In this document: one piece after another, positions 36,670 to 44,493 of the stretch
Layout of the letters: every line of letters begins with the position of its first letter
How positions within the stretch are numbered: the first letter of the stretch is position 1
DNA from: Weissella paramesenteroides ATCC 33313
GTDB taxonomy: Bacteria > Bacillota > Bacilli > Lactobacillales > Lactobacillaceae
Direction of reading: 5' to 3'
Assembly: GCF_000160575.1 (NCBI RefSeq)
Contig: NZ_GG697130.1
Location: 134,071 to 198,070, forward strand
Length of the DNA stretch: 64,000 nucleotides
Notes under the pieces: generated by a model
Told to the model about the DNA's origin: nothing
The model's database searches: none
Seen by the model: only the letters and a program-made list of their open reading frames with translations
Program-made: the position numbers and the translations under genes

Positions 36670-37674
36670 TTAATTATTTTTTAAAACATCAATTGACTTT
36701 AAAGCTTCACCTGTACCAATAACAACCGCATCTAATGGTTCTGGTGCAACAAAGACCGGCACTTTGGTTGCCTCTGCAATCACTTCATCTAAATGAGCTA
36801 ATTGCGCACCACCACCAGTCAAGACAATACCACGGTCAATAACATCAGCAGCAATTTCAGGAGATGTTTCTTCCAAAGTTTCTTTAATAGCAACAATCAC
36901 TTCAGCAATAACATCTTTAATAGCATCAGCAACATCACTCGCCTTAATTTCAATCGTCTTTGGCAAACCAGTTACCAAATCTCTTCCGCGTGCAGTGGTA
37001 CCTTCCATATCTTCAGATGCCTCAACATCTGCCGAACCAATTGCCATTTTTAGCCGTTCTGCCGTTTGCTCTCCAATTAATACTGAGTACTTTTGACGTA
37101 CATAAGTCATAATTGCTTCATCAATCTTATCACCAGCCATTCTGATCGAACGTGATGAAACAATACCACCAAGTGAGATGGTTGCAACATCTGTCGTACC
37201 ACCACCTAAATCAACAACCATTGATCCAGTTGGCTCCATGACTGGCAAGCCAGCACCAACAGCTGCTGCAAAGGGTTCTTCGATAACATAAGCATCACGA
37301 GCACCAGCCACACGAGCAGCATCAATGACAGCACGCCTCTCAACAGCTGTTACCCCTGAAGGCACACCAATCGTAACATATGGTTTTGCACCACGAGTAC
37401 CTAATGCCTTACCTAAATAGTACTTCAGCATTGCTACTGTCGTTTCGTAATCAGCAATGACCCCGTCACGCATTGGCCGAATAGCCGTGATTGAACCAGG
37501 TGTCCGTCCAAGCATCTCTTTAGCAGCAGTACCAACGGCAACAACTTCATTAGTTTTTGTATTCCGTGCAACAACAGAAGGCTCACGAAGAACGATTCCT
37601 TTACCTTCAATGTATACTAACGTGTTAGCTGTTCCTAAGTCTATTCCAACATTTCGAGTTCCAAATGAAAACAC
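36670..37674 (-). CDS. mreB: Rod shape-determining protein MreB
   Basis: The 334-residue actin homologue has phosphate-1 [19 protein letters not shown], phosphate-2 [19 protein letters not shown] and the adenosine motif [16 protein letters not shown]. It forms membrane-bound filaments that guide lateral wall synthesis. Its presence with mreC and mreD suggests elongated or ovoid cells with peripheral growth. It lies after radC with an 83-base gap that contains an inverted repeat. Confidence 0.97.
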   Translation of the reverse strand: MFSFGTRNVGIDLGTANTLVYIEGKGIVLREPSVVARNTKTNEVVAVGTAAKEMLGRTPGSITAIRPMRDGVIADYETTVAMLKYYLGKALGTRGAKPYVTIGVPSGVTAVERRAVIDAARVAGARDAYVIEEPFAAAVGAGLPVMEPTGSMVVDLGGGTTDVATISLGGIVSSRSIRMAGDKIDEAIMTYVRQKYSVLIGEQTAERLKMAIGSADVEASEDMEGTTARGRDLVTGLPKTIEIKASDVADAIKDVIAEVIVAIKETLEETSPEIAADVIDRGIVLTGGGAQLAHLDEVIAEATKVPVFVAPEPLDAVVIGTGEALKSIDVLKNN

Positions 37675-37713
37675 AGCACTTTCCCTTTTCTTTTTTTATT
37701 TTTGATAATTCTA

Positions 37714-37738
37714 ACCATGTACTTTAAAAAGTACCATG
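37714..37738. repeat. Inverted repeat upstream of mreB
   Basis: CATGTACTTT and AAAGTACCATG flank a two-base centre, with one extra base in one arm. No T run follows, so it looks like an operator or a weak hairpin rather than a terminator. The binding factor is unknown. Confidence 0.4.
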
Positions 37739-37757
37739 CAATTTCTTACTAAGTTTA

Positions 37758-38192
37758 TCACATGTTGTCGACCTTAGTCCATAAATCGATTAGTGTTTCT
37801 AGCTCAACTTTGGGTAATAAATGTTCTGTCCGATAGCTTCGATATCCTTTTGTCGAAATGATCATAAAATCCAAAAAATGAACCTGCATAATCTGACTAC
37901 ACATGGCCATTTGAGACATTGCTGATTTGTCCGCAGATGATGCATTCAAATTGCCACTAGGATGATAGTGGCACAAAATAAAACCATATGCATTAGTCGC
38001 CACTAAATGTCGAAAGACATCACGTGGATGAATGCTCACGCTATCTAAAGTACCCAATGCAACTTGATAGATCTCAATAATTGTCATTTGTGTTGTTACA
38101 GCAACTACCCAACAACCTTCCTGTGGTGAATGGGCATAACGCTGCATTAATAAATCACCTAGCTGCCTCACTGATATAATTTTAATTGTCAT
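37758..38192 (-). CDS. radC: RadC-family JAB/MPN-domain protein (short form)
   Basis: The 144-residue protein contains the JAMM metal site as LCHYHPSGNLNASSADKS (H75, H77, D88) and the GTLDSVSIHPRDVF strand typical of RadC. The usual family length is about 220 residues; the N-terminal helix-hairpin-helix region is missing, so only the JAB domain remains. The original DNA-repair assignment of RadC is doubtful, and the family's function is unsettled. The position directly upstream of mreB is the classical one. The start has a GGAGG site. Confidence 0.88.
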   Translation of the reverse strand: MTIKIISVRQLGDLLMQRYAHSPQEGCWVVAVTTQMTIIEIYQVALGTLDSVSIHPRDVFRHLVATNAYGFILCHYHPSGNLNASSADKSAMSQMAMCSQIMQVHFLDFMIISTKGYRSYRTEHLLPKVELETLIDLWTKVDNM

Positions 38193-38259
38193 AAATTGAC
38201 CTCCTAAAACAAAGACGTTTGCTAAATGACTTTTGTCGTCATTGTTTTAATTCTAGGCG

Positions 38260-38265
38260 TATAAT
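38260..38265 (+). promoter_or_regulatory. -10 element of the VOC protein gene
   Basis: A perfect TATAAT lies about 40 bases before the ATG at 38304. The -35 region is poor. Confidence 0.4.
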
Positions 38266-38303
38266 GAATAGTTGATAAATTAAAAAATATTGAGGTGTAA
38301 CAA

Positions 38304-38648
38304 ATGCGAGTTAGAAAATTCAGCCCTTTACAAATTCCAGCAAAAAATGTACCCAATGCGGTACGATTTTATCGTGAGGTATTTGATTTACCAACTGAAT
38401 TTGGTATAAACGAATCAAGACATTTATACTTTGACCAACATGCTATCGTGTTTACAGAAGATCCAGCTGCTGAGCCAATTACTGTTCAGGTCGTTGTACG
38501 TGACCATCGTGAATCAGTAGAAAATCATTTTATTAATTACGAAGTCAAAGAATCAAAACCTGCAGCAGAAAGTGATGATGGTCGACACATAATTTTTTAT
38601 CTTGACGACATTGACGGCAATCATATCGAAGTAATTGCTAATAAGTAA
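38304..38648 (+). CDS. VOC-family (glyoxalase/dioxygenase-like) protein
   Basis: The 114-residue protein has the vicinal oxygen chelate pattern: VPNAVRFYREVFDLPTEFG in the first module and FYLDDIDGNHIEVIA at the C-terminal end, including the usual DPDGN-like turn as DIDGN. Members include glyoxalase I, fosfomycin-resistance enzymes and dioxygenases; metal ligands are not conserved clearly enough to choose. It is a single-gene unit on the plus strand with a GAGGTG ribosome binding site, followed by hairpin repeat B. Confidence 0.85.
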   Translation: MRVRKFSPLQIPAKNVPNAVRFYREVFDLPTEFGINESRHLYFDQHAIVFTEDPAAEPITVQVVVRDHRESVENHFINYEVKESKPAAESDDGRHIIFYLDDIDGNHIEVIANK

Positions 38649-38722
38649 TTCTGTCAATTCACCACAAACATAGCAGTAATATACTAAAAATTCGGAAAAA
38701 TTAAAAAACTACCATAATATGT

Positions 38723-38787
38723 AAAGGGTCAGCAATTTACCACTTCATCGAAGTTGGTAAATTGCTGACCCTTTAAACGTGTTCCAA
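38723..38787. repeat. Intergenic hairpin repeat B (conserved apex and tail)
   Basis: A 24-bp stem with one bulge (38723-38774) has the apex TTACCACTTCATCGAAGTTG followed by GTAA and is followed by the tail TAAACGTGTTCCAA. It lies between convergent genes and shares apex and tail with repeat A, and tail with repeat C. Outer stems of A and B differ but keep pairing. Confidence 0.72.
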
Positions 38788-38792
38788 TTAGT

Positions 38793-39638
38793 TTATTTAT
38801 CATAAACTGTAGAAACATAATTTTGCCAAGCGCGTAATAAATCTTGTCCATTTTCAAACATATCATGCATTTTCAATTGCTCAACTACTTGTATGTCTGT
38901 CTCAGCATTTTCCCATTGATGCTTCACCAAATGATCTACCAAACTAGACCACCAAGCAAAACTCATCGCATCCCGTGGCTGTTCCACCATCCATGAAGCA
39001 ACCTCATTGAAGATTTCTCGGTGGAGCTGCTCTTCTCCTAATAACATAACTAAAAATTTAGCGGTCATTGTGTTAAGCAATTCCATTGTATGATGTGACC
39101 AATGTTTAGACCAAATAATTGTTAAATAATCAGCAACTCTTTCCACTGGAATATCAGTAATTATTGGAGCTAGCAACGCGACATCCATTTCTCGCCAAAT
39201 TGTAACTGCTTCAAAAGAATCAATTAGAATTTTTTTGGCAATTTGCGCATGTTCATCAGGAACAATCTGTGCATGCAGAACATCTGCAAGACTGGCCACG
39301 CGTAAATAACCACGGGCCATCGTATTACGAAACAAATGATAACCGCGACGACTAATATCTTTTATATCATCAACCGCATGTTTTTGATTTGCCTCTTGTA
39401 AAGCAATGATTAATCCTTCAACAGTATCAAATCCATTGACTAGTTCTGTATTTACTTCTGTTCCCGTTAATAATAAATGACTCATCAGTGAAATAAATCC
39501 TTCAGCTGGTAAGTCATTTTCATTATTCAAATACCGATAATAGCGATTACGGCTAATGCCAATATTTGCTAATTCACGAACAGGAATATCATTAGCTTGA
39601 CGAATAGCATTAATTCGGTCGCGATTAATTAAACTCAT
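38793..39638 (-). CDS. Rgg/MutR-like transcriptional regulator
   Basis: The 281-residue protein has an N-terminal helix-turn-helix-like region (about residues 5-40, with VRELANIGISRNRYYRYL) and a long helical C-terminal part, the size and layout of Rgg/GadR/MutR regulators, which bind short peptides through helical repeats. The HTH is divergent from the normal XRE consensus, so the assignment is moderate. I start at the ATG at 39638 (MSLINRDR) behind AGGGGATAG. No pheromone-like small ORF is evident beside it. Confidence 0.65.
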   Translation of the reverse strand: MSLINRDRINAIRQANDIPVRELANIGISRNRYYRYLNNENDLPAEGFISLMSHLLLTGTEVNTELVNGFDTVEGLIIALQEANQKHAVDDIKDISRRGYHLFRNTMARGYLRVASLADVLHAQIVPDEHAQIAKKILIDSFEAVTIWREMDVALLAPIITDIPVERVADYLTIIWSKHWSHHTMELLNTMTAKFLVMLLGEEQLHREIFNEVASWMVEQPRDAMSFAWWSSLVDHLVKHQWENAETDIQVVEQLKMHDMFENGQDLLRAWQNYVSTVYDK

Positions 39639-39765
39639 GTGGCTATCCCCTATTTTGCTATCTCTCATATCTCATACTATTGAGTGTACCACCTGTGAAA
39701 CAACCATTCAACAAAGATTAACCCATCAAGCAAATTATTCTTAATTTTTACATATATCTGTGCAC

Positions 39766-40134
39766 TTAAAGCAAATTTTGACCAATTTGCATGCCAAGCC
39801 AAAAAATAATCAAGCCCCCAATAAATGTCATAATTGTTTTAAAAATTAGCATTTGATGTGGACCATGCGGTTTTTGAATAGCATCTGCAATGTCCACAAT
39901 TGGTGCTGAAAACGTTGACAAGCCACCTAAAATACCTGGTGCTAAAATTGTATGAAGCCAATCCGGCAAAATTAATACCACAACAATCCCCATACCCAAT
40001 GCTGCTAATAGATTAATGCAGACAACCATTAAATCTGCTAACTTGCCAAACCACCGAGGAGCCACTGTTAATAACCCAAAACGAATGAGCGAGCCACACA
40101 TTGCCCCTAAACCAGTTAACATTATTTCTGCCAT
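39766..40134 (-). CDS. crcB: CrcB/FluC-type fluoride channel subunit
   Basis: The 122-residue protein has four membrane helices, the N-terminal GLGAMCGSLIRFGLL, INLLAALGMG and the fluoride-pore motif GILGGLSTFSAPIVD. FluC proteins export fluoride as dual-topology dimers. In Gram-positives, pairs of genes form heterodimers, as here: this gene overlaps the other crcB gene by 13 bases. It is the last gene of the stretch that follows the trpXYZ-type transporter. Confidence 0.93.
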   Translation of the reverse strand: MAEIMLTGLGAMCGSLIRFGLLTVAPRWFGKLADLMVVCINLLAALGMGIVVVLILPDWLHTILAPGILGGLSTFSAPIVDIADAIQKPHGPHQMLIFKTIMTFIGGLIIFWLGMQIGQNLL

Positions 40135-40508
40135 GACGTCACCATTTTATGGCCGATTGCACGACTTAACAGCACAACTACCACACCACCACCGATGCTC
40201 ATTAATAAATACAACAAGACCCCCAAAAATGACAATCGACTAATATCAGCCAATGCTGTTGAGTAAGTCGTATATGCACCTAATATTCCTACCATAATGA
40301 AGTTTGCCGTCACTTGACTAAGTTTAGTAACTTTACCAAGCAATATGACTAACAAGGCAGACATAAAAGTCCCCGTTAGGTTCACAATAATTGTTGCCCA
40401 TGGAAACTGATTATTGTGAAAAATAATCAGCATGATTGCTCGTAATACACCACCAATAAAGCCGCCACCCGCAACTGCCAAACTATTAGCTAATATGTTT
40501 TTTTTCAT
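40122..40508 (-). CDS. crcB: CrcB/FluC-type fluoride channel subunit (second copy)
   Basis: The 128-residue protein has four membrane helices with AGGGFIGGVLRAIM, IIVNLTGTFMSALLV and the pore motif GILGAYTTYSTAL. It pairs with the downstream copy. The start at 40508 follows the stop of the transporter ATPase gene by 13 bases, and there is no clear ribosome binding site, so translation may depend on coupling. No fluoride riboswitch is visible in front of it. Confidence 0.92.
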   Translation of the reverse strand: MKKNILANSLAVAGGGFIGGVLRAIMLIIFHNNQFPWATIIVNLTGTFMSALLVILLGKVTKLSQVTANFIMVGILGAYTTYSTALADISRLSFLGVLLYLLMSIGGGVVVVLLSRAIGHKMVTSWQK

Positions 40509-40521
40509 CACACTATTGTTA

Positions 40522-41295
40522 TTAGTAACGATTAAAATAATTTAATAAATCAGTTACTGTTAATTTCTCCTTTTCTTCACCACTAACATCCAATGAAATT
40601 TTTCCTTCTGACATAATGATTAAACGATTACCATAATCTAACGCATCTTCTAAATGATGGGTAATCATTAATGCTGTTAATTTTTCTTCATGGATTCGTT
40701 CGTTTGTCACTCGCATTAATTGTGCACTTGTCTTAGGATCCAATGCTGCTGTATGTTCATCTAACAATAGCACCTCTGGTCTGAGTTGGGTAGCCATTAA
40801 GAATGACAAGGCTTGTCGCTGACCACCTGACAAATCACCTGCATCCATATCTAATCTATCCGACAAACCATTTCCCATGGTTTTAGTAACTGCCACAAAG
40901 GATGCTTTTTTTTCATCAGTCAACCCACGATTTTTTAGACGCCTTCTTAAGCCTCTTCTTTCGGCCAACAATAAATTTTCTGCTACTGTCATTCGTGGTG
41001 CAGTACCCAGTTTAGGATCTTGAAAAACCCGCGCCAAAAAATGTGTTCGTTGCGCTTCATCTAACTTAGTTACATCACGATCGCCCAGGAAAATATGTCC
41101 ACTAGTTAGTGCCAAAGAACCAGCAATAACATTAAACAGTGTTGACTTACCAGCACCATTAGATCCTAAAACAGTCACAAAATCACCATCTCGCAGGATT
41201 AACGATACATCATCTAATATTGTTTTTTCATTCGATTGACCCTGATTGACAACAACCGTTGCATGATCTAATCGTAATTTTTCTTTTAAAGCCAT
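40522..41295 (-). CDS. trpZ: TrpZ-like ABC transporter ATP-binding protein
   Basis: The 257-residue ATPase has Walker A GSNGAGKST (about residues 45-53), signature LSGGQRQALSFLMA and Walker B LLLDEHTAALD. The E-H-T-A-A-L-D form is typical of the COG1101 ATPases that partner a COG4120 permease and a PF04392 binding protein. It lies six bases after the permease gene. Substrate assignment to tryptophan comes from family membership (TrpXYZ of streptococci) and from the Trp-Trp leader peptide upstream of the operon. Confidence 0.88.
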   Translation of the reverse strand: MALKEKLRLDHATVVVNQGQSNEKTILDDVSLILRDGDFVTVLGSNGAGKSTLFNVIAGSLALTSGHIFLGDRDVTKLDEAQRTHFLARVFQDPKLGTAPRMTVAENLLLAERRGLRRRLKNRGLTDEKKASFVAVTKTMGNGLSDRLDMDAGDLSGGQRQALSFLMATQLRPEVLLLDEHTAALDPKTSAQLMRVTNERIHEEKLTALMITHHLEDALDYGNRLIIMSEGKISLDVSGEEKEKLTVTDLLNYFNRY

Positions 41296-41301
41296 AGTTA
41301 G

Positions 41302-42189
41302 TTATCCTCGTTTTAAAAATGCATTTAAACGCAACTTTGAGCGTATTCCCGGTAACATCAATGCCAGTCCAAGTATAATGGCACTTACTAATTTCAAATC
41401 ATCTGCATTAAAGCCGATATATAAGACAATAACTAGAACAAATCGATAGAAAATTGATCCAATAACAATTGTAATTAAACGTTCAGTCAAAGTCAGTGTA
41501 TCAGTAAATACAACTTCACCAATAATAATTGAAGCAAGTGCAACCACAATTGTACCAACACCCATGTTCACATCGGCGAAACCATTATTTTGTGAAACTA
41601 ATGCCCCACCGAGGCCAATTAACCCGTTAGCAATCATTAATCCTAAAATTGTCATATTGTCTGTGTTGATACCTAAAGAACGAGCCATCTTAGGATTATC
41701 ACCAGTCACGATAAAAGATTGACCTAATTCTGTTTTCAAAAATAATGCCAAACAAATTGTCAATAATACAATCATAATTAATCCAATAACAATAACCGGA
41801 AAATTAGGGGGTAAAATTTTTAAAAAGTGATATGAAAATAAGCTGTCTTTCCCCAGCAATGATCGATTGGCTTGACCCATAATTCTTAAATTAACGGAAT
41901 AGGCCGCCGTCATTGTTAAAATTCCTGCAAGCAAAATAGGAATCTTACCCTTTGTATATAGTAGACCAGTAACTAATCCTGCTAAACTTCCCACTAATGC
42001 TGCACAGATTGTCGCAATAATTGGAGAGATCCCATTTGATATTAAAGTAACTGCAGTTGCCGCACCTAAGGGGAAAGTGCCCTCCACTGTCATATCGGGA
42101 AAGTCTAAAATACGGAAAGTTAGGAATAATCCAAATCCTAAGGTTGCCCAAATCAATCCCTGTCCAATAGCTGAAATTAAAATATTCAT
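41302..42189 (-). CDS. trpY: TrpY-like ABC transporter permease
   Basis: The 295-residue permease has eight or nine membrane helices and belongs to the branched-chain-type permease family (COG4120), with FRILDFPDMTVEGTFPLGAA near the N-terminus and GANGLIGLGGALVSQNNGFADV-like text at about residue 195. It forms the pore of the transporter encoded with trpX and trpZ. It starts eight bases after trpX behind a GAGGCA site. Confidence 0.88.
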   Translation of the reverse strand: MNILISAIGQGLIWATLGFGLFLTFRILDFPDMTVEGTFPLGAATAVTLISNGISPIIATICAALVGSLAGLVTGLLYTKGKIPILLAGILTMTAAYSVNLRIMGQANRSLLGKDSLFSYHFLKILPPNFPVIVIGLIMIVLLTICLALFLKTELGQSFIVTGDNPKMARSLGINTDNMTILGLMIANGLIGLGGALVSQNNGFADVNMGVGTIVVALASIIIGEVVFTDTLTLTERLITIVIGSIFYRFVLVIVLYIGFNADDLKLVSAIILGLALMLPGIRSKLRLNAFLKRG

Positions 42190-42196
42190 AATTGCC

Positions 42197-43186
42197 TCAC
42201 TTTACGAATTTTGCTTGTTGATTATATTTATTTGGCATTTTAATGCCTAATTTATCTAACTGTGCGCGATTAATGACTAAATCACCCTTTTTAATAAAAC
42301 CAACTGGCATATCTTTGGGCTTTTTGCCCTTTAATATTTGGGCAACTTGCTTTCCTGTCTTGATTCCTAATTCTTCTTGATTAATTGATTCTGCTGCAAG
42401 GCCACCATCTTTAACCATGGTATCTACCGTTGGAAATACCGGGACATTCGCTGCATTTGTACTATCAATCAGTGTTGGCATTGCCCCTGCAATTGTATTG
42501 TCAGTTGGCACGAATACTGCATCAACCTGGTGATTAGCAACCATTTGCTTAGAAGTTTGATTTAAATCATTTGATGATGAGATTGTATATGGTTTTACCT
42601 GAATACCTGCTTTTTTGGCTAATGTCATCATCTGTTTGGCTTGAATCGATGCTGAATCGTCAGAAGAAGTGTAGATAACACCAAGATTTTTTAGATGTGG
42701 CAAAAAAGTTTGCATCATTTTTAATTGTGATTTTAAAGGTGCTTGATCTGACACACCTGTCACATTACCGCCTGGGTGCTGATAACTTTTCACAAGTTTT
42801 GATTGTATTGGTGTCGTTGATGCAGCAAAAACAACTGGTCTATCGGTAATTGTATTTGCCAAAGACACTGCTGCTGGGGTTGCAATTCCCACCGATACAT
42901 CAGCCTGAGCATTATCAAATTTTGATGCCATTGTTTTCAAATTTGATTGGTCGCCCTGAGCATTTTCAAAAAGTATTTTGATATTTTTCCCTTTATGAAA
43001 TCCCTCACTTGCTAATCCCTCATAAATACCTTTATTAATTGCATCTAGGGCCGGATGCTTCATAAATTGTAAAACTGCCACTGTTGGTATGGCTTTTTTT
43101 TGCTGCTTATCAACCGTCTCATATACACCAGCAAAAAGTGTAAATAACGCTAATATGCCAATTGTACCCAATATTTTTTTATTCAT
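42197..43186 (-). CDS. trpX: TrpX-like ABC transporter substrate-binding protein
   Basis: The 329-residue protein is a PF04392-type (COG2984) binding protein with an N-terminal membrane anchor (about residues 5-22) and no lipobox cysteine. IPTVAVLQFMKHPALDAINKG begins the mature domain; VGIATPAAVSLA and VFAASTTPIQSKLV line the ligand cleft in the family. I start at the ATG at 43186 with GGGAG about eleven bases upstream rather than at 43204. It is the first structural gene after the attenuator leader. Confidence 0.9.
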   Translation of the reverse strand: MNKKILGTIGILALFTLFAGVYETVDKQQKKAIPTVAVLQFMKHPALDAINKGIYEGLASEGFHKGKNIKILFENAQGDQSNLKTMASKFDNAQADVSVGIATPAAVSLANTITDRPVVFAASTTPIQSKLVKSYQHPGGNVTGVSDQAPLKSQLKMMQTFLPHLKNLGVIYTSSDDSASIQAKQMMTLAKKAGIQVKPYTISSSNDLNQTSKQMVANHQVDAVFVPTDNTIAGAMPTLIDSTNAANVPVFPTVDTMVKDGGLAAESINQEELGIKTGKQVAQILKGKKPKDMPVGFIKKGDLVINRAQLDKLGIKMPNKYNQQAKFVK

Positions 43187-43221
43187 TTGCTTACTCACTC
43201 CCACTATTATCTTTTTGATAA

Positions 43222-43262
43222 AATAAAAAACACGAGCAGATACTATAGTACCTTCTCGTGTT
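43222..43262 (-). terminator. Terminator hairpin of the trp-type attenuator
   Basis: On the minus strand, stem AACACGAG (43255-43262) pairs with CTCGTGTT (43229-43236) and is followed by a T run, 36 bases before the trpX start. The 5' arm can instead pair as GAGAAGG (43251-43257) with CCTTTTC (43269-43275). Confidence 0.85.
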
Positions 43263-43396
43263 TAACATGAAAAGGACTATACACTAAGTCGTGTAACCCT
43301 TTCCAATAATTTTTGGAAAATTAGTCAGCACAGACTCAATACATCTGCTCCAAAAGGAACCACGTACCAAGTCTATGCAATCATAGCTCGTACGCG

Positions 43397-43441
43397 TTAT
43401 CTGCGCCACCAACCATTTAATTGGAAATTAACTTTAACCAT
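43397..43441 (-). CDS. Trp leader peptide, MVKVNFQLNGWWRR
   Basis: A 14-codon frame starts with ATG at 43441, ten bases after a strong GAGGAG ribosome binding site (43452-43457), and ends with TAA at 43397. Codons 11 and 12 are TGG TGG (43406-43411). Two adjacent Trp codons in so short a translated frame, followed by competing hairpins and a terminator, are the hallmark of ribosome-mediated attenuation. Scarce charged tRNA-Trp would stall the ribosome there. The encoded peptide itself probably has no function. The downstream genes encode a TrpXYZ-type transporter, which fits. Confidence 0.8.
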   Translation of the reverse strand: MVKVNFQLNGWWRR

Positions 43442-43473
43442 AACTAATTTTCTCCTCGTTTATTAATGTCATA

Positions 43474-43502
43474 ATAATATCACGTCTTTTTTACTTACGC
43501 AA
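43474..43502 (-). promoter_or_regulatory. Promoter of the trp-type attenuator and transporter operon
   Basis: TTGCGT (43497-43502) and TATTAT (43474-43479), spaced by 17 bases, lie directly before the leader peptide and overlap the nrdF stop region. Confidence 0.6.
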
Positions 43503-43504
43503 TA

Positions 43505-44461
43505 CTATTCAATATAATAATCATCATCTTCCATAGCTTCAACTTGACCAAGGCGATAACCATTACCAACTTGTGAGAAGAAATCATGATTTGAGGTTGT
43601 TGTCGAAATACCATTCATAACGATTGGATTAACGTCTTCAGCCCCGTCTGGGAATAATGGATCCTGACCTAAATTCATCAATGCCTTATTCGCATTATAG
43701 CGAAGGAATGTTAACACAGACTCAGTCCATCCAATTTCATCATATAATAATTTGGTATATTTTTCTTCGTTTCCATATAAATCTAGCAATAAATCGTATA
43801 ACCAGGTTTTTAATTCATTTTGTTCATCTGTACTAAGCTCATTGAACCCTAATTGGAACTTATAGCCAATGTACGTACCATGGACTGACTCATCACGCAA
43901 AATCAACTTAATAATCTCAGCAACATTATTTAGTTTATTGTGTCCTAAATACCAAAGTGGTGTATAGAATCCTGAGTAAAACAAAAATGTCTCTAAAAAC
44001 ACTGAGGCAACTTTACGCTGTAATTGGCTACCATTTTGATAAACCTGATTGATTCGATTTGCCTTATATTGCAAAAATTCATTACTATTTGTCCAATCAA
44101 ATATCTCGTCAATTTCAGCTGGTGTGTGTAATGTTTCGAAAATTGAAGAATATGACTTGGCATGGACAGATTCCATAAACTCAATATTATTTAGAACTGC
44201 TAGTTCATGTTGTGTCCTAGTTGCTTGCTTCAAAGATGCCATACCGTCTTGAGACTGCAATGTATCTAGTAATGTTAGCCCACCAAAAACGTGACCAACC
44301 AAATAATGCTCTTGTTCGGTCATTTTACGCCAATCATCCAAATCATTTGACAGAGGAATTCTTGTGTCAAGCCAAAATTGCTCTGTCAATTTTTCCCAAG
44401 TGGCTTTATCAACCTTGTCTTCAATCGCATTCCAGTTGATTGCTTCATATCCTGCTGTCAT
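43505..44461 (-). CDS. nrdF: Class Ib ribonucleotide reductase small subunit NrdF
   Basis: The 318-residue protein houses the dimetal-tyrosyl radical cofactor. Metal-ligand segments are visible: LTLLDTLQS, NNIEFMESVHAKSYSS, VFLETFLFYSGF and ILRDESVHGTYIG. Class Ib enzymes normally use manganese activated through the flavoprotein NrdI, whose gene is nearby. It follows nrdE by 32 bases with an AAGGTGA site. No terminator separates it from the trp-type leader downstream. Confidence 0.96.
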   Translation of the reverse strand: MTAGYEAINWNAIEDKVDKATWEKLTEQFWLDTRIPLSNDLDDWRKMTEQEHYLVGHVFGGLTLLDTLQSQDGMASLKQATRTQHELAVLNNIEFMESVHAKSYSSIFETLHTPAEIDEIFDWTNSNEFLQYKANRINQVYQNGSQLQRKVASVFLETFLFYSGFYTPLWYLGHNKLNNVAEIIKLILRDESVHGTYIGYKFQLGFNELSTDEQNELKTWLYDLLLDLYGNEEKYTKLLYDEIGWTESVLTFLRYNANKALMNLGQDPLFPDGAEDVNPIVMNGISTTTSNHDFFSQVGNGYRLGQVEAMEDDDYYIE

Positions 44462-44493
44462 CTGTTCACCTTATTCCTTATCTATACCGCAGT

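Larger units (their letters stand above)
43222..43467 (-). promoter_or_regulatory. Tryptophan attenuator leader (ribosome-mediated type)
   Basis: The leader contains a short translated peptide with tandem Trp codons, a hairpin CGTAC/GTACG enclosing CTATG/CATAG (43363-43394), and then a chain of mutually exclusive helices. In transcript order they are 43349-43355 with 43311-43317; 43313-43319 with 43300-43306; 43298-43304 with 43269-43275; 43269-43275 with 43251-43257. The last competes with the terminator. There is no T-box core sequence. The layout implies that ribosome position on the Trp codons decides which helices form. That is an inference from complementarity; no energies were computed. 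Confidence 0.75.

Noticed and set aside
43222..43467. T-box in front of the trpXYZ-type operon
   Set aside because: No GGTGGNACC core or T-box antiterminator is present; the leader peptide explains the layout better.
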